Program-made: the position numbers and the translations under genes | Notes under the pieces: generated by a model | Database searches by the model: none | Seen by the model: only the letters and a program-made list of their open reading frames with translations | Told to the model about the DNA's origin: nothing | NCBI GenBank assembly: GCA_032622095.1 | Contig: CP136061.1 | Span: 15,440,440 to 15,504,439 of the forward strand | Source: Siphonodentalium dalli | Taxonomy: Eukaryota; Mollusca; Scaphopoda; Gadilida; Siphonodentaliidae | Direction of reading: 5' to 3' | DNA: 64,000 nt | In this document: piece by piece, positions 58,195 through 64,000 of the stretch | How the letters are laid out: each line of letters opens with the position of its first letter | Position numbering within the stretch: position 1 is the first letter of the stretch

Positions 58195-60420
58195 TATGTC
58201 TCCCTGATTGGTGCATGGAGTGTTTAGCTCCGGGGCAGGGATGTGGTGACTGAGAGTGGGGGTGTGGTCTACCTGATTGGTGCATGGAGTGTTTAGCTCC
58301 GGGGCAGGGATGTGGTGACTGGGAGTGGGGGGGGTCTACCTGATTGGTGCATGGAGTGTTTAGCTCCGGGGCAGGGATGTGGTGACTGGGAGTGGGGTGT
58401 GGTCTCCCTGATTGGTGCATGGAGTGTTTAGCTCCGGGGCAGGGATGTGGTGACTGGGAGTGGGGGTGTGGTCTCCCTGATTGGTGCATGGAGTGTTTAG
58501 CTCTGGGGCAGGGATGTGGTGACTGGGAGTGGGGGTGTGGTCTCCACGATTGGTGCATGGAGTGTTTAGCTCCGGGGCAGGGATGTGGTGACTGGGAGTG
58601 AGGGTGTGGTCTCCCTGATTGGTGCATGGAGTGTTTAGCTCCGTGGGCATGGATGTGGTGACTGGGAGTGGGGGGGTTTGCTGATTGGAGCATGGAGTGT
58701 TTATCTCCGGGGCAGGGATGTGGTGACTGGGAGTGGGGTGTGGTCTCCCTGATTGGTGCATGGAGTGTTTAGCTCCGGGGCAGGGATGTGGTGACTGGGA
58801 GTGGGGGTGTGGTCTCCCTGATTGGTGCATGGAGTGTTTAGCTCCGGGGCAGGGATGTGGTGACTGGGAGTGGGGGTCTCCATGATTGGTGCATGCAGTG
58901 TTTAGCTCCGAGGCAGGGATGTGGTGACTGGGAGTGAGGGTGTGGTCTCTCTGATTGGTGCATGGAGTGTTTAGCTCCGGGGCATGGATGTGGTGACTGG
59001 GAGTGTGGGGTGGGGTCTACCTGATTGGTGCATGGAGTGTTTAGCTCCAGGGCAGGGATGTGGTGACTGGGAGTGTGGGGTGGGGTCTCCCTGATTGGTG
59101 CATGGAGTGTTTAGCTCCGGGGCAGGGATGTGGTGACTGGGAGTGTGGTCTCCCTGATTGGTGCATGGAGTGTTTAGCTCCGGGGCAGGGATGTGGTGAC
59201 TGGGAGTGGGGGTGTGGTTTCCCTGATTGGTGAATGGAGTGTTTAGCTCCGGGGCAGGGATGTGGTGACTGGGAGTGGGGGGGGGTTTGCTGATTGGTGC
59301 ATGGAGTGTTTAGCTCCGGGGCAGGGATGTGGTGACTGGGAGTGTGGGGTGGGGTATCCCTGATTGGTGCATGGAGTGTTTAGCTACGGGGCAGGGATGT
59401 GGTGACTGGGAGTGGGGGTGTGGTTTCCCTGATTGGTGCATGGAGTGTTTAGCTCCAGGGCAGGGATGTGGTGACTGGGAGTGGGGGTGTGGTCTCCCTG
59501 ATTGGTGCATGGATTGTTTAGCTACTGGGCAGGGATGTGGTGACTGGGAGTGGGGGTGTGGTTTCCCTGATTGGTGAATGGAGTGTTTAGCTCCGGGGCA
59601 GGGATGTGGTGACTGGGAGTGGGGGTGTGGTTTCCCTGATTGGTGCATGGAGTGTTTAGCTCCAGGGCAGGGATGTGGTGACTGGGAGTGTGGTTTCCCT
59701 GATTGGTGAATGGAGTGTTTAGCTACAGGGCAGGGATGTGGTGACTGGGAGTGGGGGTGTGGTTTCCATGATTGGTGCATGGAGTGTTTAGCTCCAGGGC
59801 AGGGATGTGGTGACTGGGAGTGGGGGTGTGGTCTCCCTGATTGGTGCATGGATTGTTTAGCTACGGGGCAGGGATGTGGTGACTGGGAGTGGGGGGGGGG
59901 TGGTTTGCTGATTGGTGCATGGAGTGTTTAGCTACGGGGCAGGGATGTGGTGACTGGGAGTGGGGGTGTGGTCTCCCTGATTGGTGCATGGAGTGTTTAG
60001 CTCTGGGGCAGGGATGTGGTGACTGGGAGTGGGGGTGTGGTTTCCCTGATTGGTGCATGGAGAGTTTAGCTCCGGGGCAGGGATGTGGTGACTGGGAGTG
60101 TGGGTGTGGTCTCCCTGATTGGTGCATGGAGTGTTTAGCTCCGGGGCAGGGATGTGGTGACTGGGAGTGGGGGGTCTTGCTGATTGGAGCATGGAGTGTA
60201 TTATTCCGGGCAGCGATGTGGTGACATGGGGTAGGGGGTTCTTGCTGCTTGGCACATGGAGTGTTTTACTCCGGTGCAGGGATGTGATGACAGGGAGTCT
60301 TGCTGATTGGCACAGTGTTTTACTCTGGACAGGGATGTAGTGACAGGGGGGGGGTCTCACCGATTGGCACATGGAGTGTTTTACTCCGGGCAGGAATGTG
60401 GTGACAGGGAGTGGGGGGTC
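58195..60420. repeat. 69-bp G-rich minisatellite, about 32 units
   Basis: The unit contains CTGATTGGTGCATGGAGTGT, TTAGCTCCGGGGCAGGGATG and TGGTGACTGGGAGTGGGGGT. Unit length varies through G-run changes and loss of GTGTGG. The right-hand units after 60170 are diverged. Frames with a 23-residue period on both strands are by-products of the period. Confidence 0.94.
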
Positions 60421-60944
60421 TTCACACTAGAGCACATTCAAGTAGCCAATATATACATTGGAAGTTTTCTCTGAAACTTTATTGGAACAAGTGAACTGAT
60501 ATACATGTACACCGGCTTCAAGGAAAATGACATACCTCACCATGTGATATTAAAAACTCTTTAATACATGTTAAAGGGGTGTACCACTGTGTACTACACT
60601 ATTTTATTGCCTTCAAATAGCTGGTTAAAAAAAAGAGTAATAAAAAAAAAAACCCTGCTTGCCTACCTGGAAAATTTTCCCCATGTTATCGGAAACAGAG
60701 ATGTTTTTTTTTTTGGCCTAGGCAATATAAGCAAAAGCCGAGGCAAAATCAACCATGTACCCCTGTGTAAAATAAGTTCATTGTGTTACTAATGAAAGTG
60801 TCAATGACACTGTAGCTCAACTTGGAAAGGGAATATATATAATTTCATGTATTTTAGTTGAAATGTCTAAGTAATATTAGATTATCAACATGAACAGATA
60901 TATATAAAGTAAAATCCAAGAAGGTTGCTGGCGGCAATGTTTTC

Positions 60945-61575
60945 GAATGAAATTCATTAACATTTGATAGCTTCCATCTAGTAGATCAATATCAAGATTA
61001 ATTATGAAGTTTGGTGATGATCGGCTGAGGGAAATGGACTGTTGGGTGTGCCAAAGGATTTAGTCATTCAAAGAGTAAAATCCAAGATGGCTTCCAGCGG
61101 ACATGTTTTGTGGTCATTCGGACCACAAAATGACTCATTTCCAATCCACATGTCAATGTTAAGTTGTTAACATCCATGACAAATTTCATAACGATCAGGC
61201 GAACAGTTCGGCCTGTAGCCCATGCTAATGGATTGAATTTTGAAATCCAAGATAGCTACTGACGGCCATGTTTTATGGCCGAATGACCCCAAAATGACAC
61301 GATCCCATCTACATGTCATTGTTAACATCCATGTCAAATTTCAGTATGATCCGACCAAAGGTATGATCTGTAGCCCATGCCAAACAATTTACCCATGCAA
61401 AGAGTAAAATCCAAGATGGCTGCCGGTGGCCATGTTTTATGGCTGATCGACCCCAAATTTATTCGTTCCCATCTACATGTCAATATTTACGTACATGTCA
61501 ACAGCTACATGTATGACAAATTTATAATGATCCGACCAAAGGTACGACATGTAGCCCGTGCTAAAGGAAATTGTT
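60945..61575. repeat. About 170-bp diverged tandem repeat, four copies
   Basis: GAGTAAAATCCAAGATGGCT, GGCCATGTTTTATGGCxGA, CATCTACATGTCAAT, GACAAATTTxATAATGATCxG and TGTAGCCCATGCTAA recur. Ends with a (CA)n-rich tail. Confidence 0.8.
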
Positions 61576-61693
61576 GACAAATCACACACGCACACACACA
61601 CGGACGATGGATACTAGTACCTACATACATGTGCATTGTACCTATGACAACAAAGTAAAGTTGAGTGTAAAGTTGAGCTAACAATTCATTGTG

Positions 61694-62093
61694 TTAACCC
61701 TTTACCCAACAGAAGGGCCCTGTGCCAATGCATTCTCTTATATATGCGAGTCGACCATAGGTCGCCTCGCATATATAAGAGAATGCATTGGCTTAACACA
61801 TTAAAAATTATAAAATTGTTAAAGAATGTAAGAAAAAATGGTAAAAAGTGTTAAAAAAAGATTTTTTTTAGGCCAATGCATTCTCTTATATATGCGAGGC
61901 GACCTATGGTCGACTCGCATATATAAGAGAATGCATTGGCACAGGGCATAACTGTAACTATCACAATGTGGTCAAGGAGCCGGTTCCAATGATATCCATA
62001 TTTGTATGGTTCTATTGAGACAGACCGAAGATATTTTAGGCTGTTGAAGCTTTATTTGGCCGGTTTTGGCCGGTTTGTTGGGTAAAGGGTTAA
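61694..62093. mobile_element. Family C2 piggyBac-type MITE
   Basis: Same orientation and length as the 7855 copy and almost base-for-base identical, although 54 kb away. Confidence 0.88.
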
Positions 62094-62184
62094 TCTGAAA
62101 TACCTCTTTATCAAAACTAACTTCCTTTCACTCTTGTTTACATATTGTCCCACATGTACATGTACAATAGTATCCGTGATACTG

Positions 62185-62272
62185 GGGCATTAACAATAAG
62201 GACAATGTTTGGGAGACGGTTGGGAGATGGTTGGGAGACGGTTGGGAGATGGTTGGGAGACGGTTGGGGAAT
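62185..62272. repeat. 22-bp repeat
   Basis: GGTTGGGAGACGGTTGGGAGAT, about 3.5 copies. Confidence 0.88.
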
Positions 62273-62416
62273 TGTAAAAATATGTTGAGTAACTGCCAGG
62301 GAAAGTTCCCCAAAATAACTAAGAATTTAGACGTGAATATGATTTAAGAATACAGTATTGTCTATAATTTCTTTGATAACTAATCATAATAAAATAGTAT
62401 ACATGCACCTGGGTAG

Positions 62417-62707
62417 CAAGCCTTGAAATAGGGTGTCTGTCATTTGCAGAATGAGGTCCCCAGAGGGTGAATTTAGTGATGCTACCCCGCATAGCGGCTA
62501 GCATCACCCTCTGGGGACCTCATTCTGCTTACACCTCAGCAGAATGAGGTCCCCAGAGGGTGAATTTAGTGATGCTACCCCGCATAGCGGGCTAGCATCA
62601 CCCTATGGGGACCCATTCTGCTTACACCTCAGCAGAATGAGGTTCCCAGAGGGTGAATTTGGTGATGCCTCATTCTGCAAATGACAGACACCCTATTTCA
62701 AGGCTTG
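62417..62707. mobile_element. Family B hAT-type MITE, three hairpin units
   Basis: Ends CAAGCCTTG / CAAGGCTTG with a 7-of-8 target duplication CTGGGTAG / CTGGGTAT. Inside are two complete palindromes and one half, separated by GCTTACACCTCAGC linkers. Confidence 0.87.
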
Positions 62708-62869
62708 CTGGGTATTAAGGTTATTATTGATTTGAAATGGCAATTATTGTAAATTAGGTAAAACCAGTTTTTGCCTTGGTGACTTGGTCGATTTCTTCAT
62801 CTCAGGTAAAAATATTGCCTATTTTCCTCAATTCCCAGGGCTAAACAGTCTGCAAAATCCACAAAAAAA

Positions 62870-63150
62870 TGTAGAAAGATACAGCTCAGGAAAGACAACC
62901 CAACCTCAAGATAAGATACAGCTCAGGGGAGACAACCCAACCTCAAGATACTAGCGAGATGCAGCTCAGGGGAGACAACCCAACCTCAGATAAGAGACAG
63001 CTCAAGGGAGACAACACAACCTCAAGATACTAGCGAGATACAGCTCAGGGGAGACAACCCAACCTCAGATAAGATACAGCTCAGGGGAGACAACCCAACC
63101 TCAGATAAGATACAGCTCAGGGGAGACAACCCAACCTCAGATAAGATAAA
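62870..63150. repeat. 36-44-bp minisatellite, seven units
   Basis: GATACAGCTCAGGGGAGACA ACCCAACCTCAGATA, with AGATACTAGC variants. Confidence 0.9.
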
Positions 63151-63298
63151 GATTAAGGCAGGACAGATTTGTCACTCAACATCATTTGATCGGCCACTCC
63201 AATTCTGTTCATCATTGCTATAGGCAGTTCAATTCAGATTCTTCTAATCAAAACAGTGCTTTCTCATCGCAATAATGAGGAAAATCTGGCTATTGCAG

Positions 63299-63376
63299 GT
63301 GAATTAATTGTACGCCAACCGACACAAATTATCAGAATCTCACGTTTCAAAGGGTACCTGTTCGGGAGTCAGAAAG
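63299..63376 (+). CDS. Candidate exon, unrecognised
   Basis: A 78-nt segment lies between GCTATTGCAG and a GTGAGT donor (63377). It is open as two bases, 25 codons and one base, encoding a basic, moderately hydrophobic stretch (ISRFKGYLFGSQK near its end). The frame is also open leftward to 63256, so the acceptor is not certain. I do not recognise the peptide. Its entry phase matches the exit phase of the BEN gene's exon 3, but 15 kb of repeats separates them, so a link is unproven. Confidence 0.3.
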
Positions 63377-63580
63377 GTGAGTTTTTATGCAGTTTGAGAC
63401 AATTTTTGTATTTTCACCTAAATGAAGTTATGTTAGTAACGACTTTCAAAATGAAATTAATATATCTCACCATTCCTGTATGGGAAATATCCTAATATAA
63501 AATATTTCATAACAATAACCTGTAAATTATTTATTTAATATAAATTAAAATTAAATGCTTTGAATTCTATATCATTGCAG

Positions 63581-63678
63581 GAAGTGGACAGATATATGCC
63601 AATGGCTACTTCTTCATGATCTTGGTGGGTCAGAAAGTTATGTGTGCAACATGCATGAGCCGAAAAAAATCCACATGA
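63581..63678 (+). CDS. Candidate terminal exon, unrecognised
   Basis: This segment begins after ATATCATTGCAG. In phase with the 63299-63376 segment it reads 32 codons (QIYANGYFFMILVGQKVM in the middle, then CATCMSRKK) to a TGA at 63676-63678. The two segments could be the last exons of a plus-strand gene ending about 100 bp before the next gene's start codon. No family is recognised, no clear poly(A) signal follows, and the coding call is tentative. Confidence 0.28.
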
Positions 63679-63781
63679 TACAGAATTACATGTAGATGCA
63701 GAATGAAAGGATGTGTTTAAGACAAAGAAGGAATTGAACTACATGTATCACTGTCGGATACACGTTTAGGTTTGGACGTTT

Positions 63782-63793
63782 CAAGATGGCGGC
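63782..63793 (+). promoter_or_regulatory. YY1-type motif overlapping start codon
   Basis: CAAGATGGCGGC matches the established YY1 core (AAGATGGCGGC). In animals this motif is often placed just downstream of transcription starts and over the initiator ATG. Here the ATG within the motif is also the likely start codon. Confidence 0.55.
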
Positions 63794-63814
63794 GCCCAGT
63801 GGACAGGATAAACG
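63786..63814 (+). CDS. First coding exon of a new gene (truncated by window end)
   Basis: ATG GCG GCG CCC AGT GGA CAG GAT AAA CG is followed at once by a GTAAGT donor (63815). The context TTTCAAGATGG is excellent for initiation (A at -3, G at +4). The peptide MAAPSGQDKR is typical of an animal protein N-terminus but not diagnostic. The exon ends two bases into a codon, and the rest lies right of the window. The local rise in GC and the YY1-type motif over the ATG support a real promoter-proximal exon. Confidence 0.65.
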
Positions 63815-64000
63815 GTAAGTGTATATATTGTCTTCAAGCATCAATTAACGACATCTTTCGGTGATACACCTTTAAACAGTTACATGTATGTAGGAATTTG
63901 TATGCCCAACACCTATGTAACATGCCTTTCGCATGACAGGCATGCAAAATGTTGTATTTGGCGTGTCAAGTCGTCAGAATTTTTTTTAATTTAATCGGTG

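Noticed and set aside
58169-60372. Proline/histidine-rich 23-residue repeat proteins in the 69-mer array
   Set aside because: Same cause: period divisible by 3. Many frame breaks from G-run length changes and no unique flanking coding sequence.
47911-63376. Joining BEN exon 3 to the candidate exon at 63299
   Set aside because: Phases match, but chance of a match is one in three, the gap is 15 kb of repeats and the peptide is unrecognised.
1-64000. Endogenous viral sequence
   Set aside because: No capsid, envelope, viral polymerase or LTR pair was recognised; the only reverse transcriptase is a LINE.

Overview
The window looks like animal nuclear DNA, most likely from a marine lophotrochozoan and perhaps a bivalve mollusc. 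It is AT-rich and gene-poor. The few coding exons are short, with canonical GT..AG borders. It is saturated with short palindromic DNA transposons, minisatellite arrays and TACATGTA-rich simple sequence. There is no bacterial operon structure, no CRISPR array and no viral gene. The phylum is an inference from overall texture, not from a diagnostic gene.

Genes. (1) A minus-strand homologue of ST7 (suppressor of tumorigenicity 7) is represented by one near-certain exon at 5598-5680. A phase-compatible upstream exon with a start codon and a membrane segment lies at 37273-37329, and a possible 5' exon lies near 50.8-51.1 kb. The rest of the gene lies left of base 1, so much of the window may be ST7 intron. 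(2) A plus-strand gene for a small BEN-domain protein has exons at 45879-46002, 47366-47537 and 47822-47911, and a decayed duplicate of its second exon lies at 48436. (3) At the right edge, a first coding exon (63786-63814) begins with ATG GCG GCG inside a YY1-type motif. Two weaker candidate exons lie just before it.

Mobile DNA. One 5'-truncated LINE (13059-15204) has a poly(A) tail and an 11-bp target duplication. The other elements are non-autonomous. They are: an approximately 220-bp Tc1/mariner-type foldback MITE with about 18 copies (family A); a hAT-type hairpin element with 8-bp duplications (family B); TTAA-flanked piggyBac-type MITEs with three kinds of terminus that share one hairpin module (family C); an approximately 360-bp TTTAAAG element (family D); a GC-rich TA-flanked foldback (family E); two further hAT-type families; a MULE-like 1.37-kb element with a perfect 9-bp duplication; two tRNA-derived SINEs; and several single-copy foldbacks.

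Tandem arrays occupy large blocks: a 45-mer (8.3-11.0 kb), a 29-mer (11.8-12.9 kb), an exact 168-bp triplication (20.3-20.8 kb), a 32-mer (27.5-28.1 kb), a 68-mer (28.2-30.1 kb), a 30-mer (36.0-37.1 kb) and a 69-mer (58.2-60.4 kb). Several show higher-order periodicity. The long open frames in the 45-mer and 69-mer are by-products of period lengths divisible by three.

The most interesting points are the hairpin module shared among MITEs with unrelated ends, the repeated family B / family A chimeras, the origin of the 29-mer satellite in the subterminal repeats of a palindromic element, the MULE-like element, and the LINE whose truncation point creates an apparent FSDD catalytic motif by chance.
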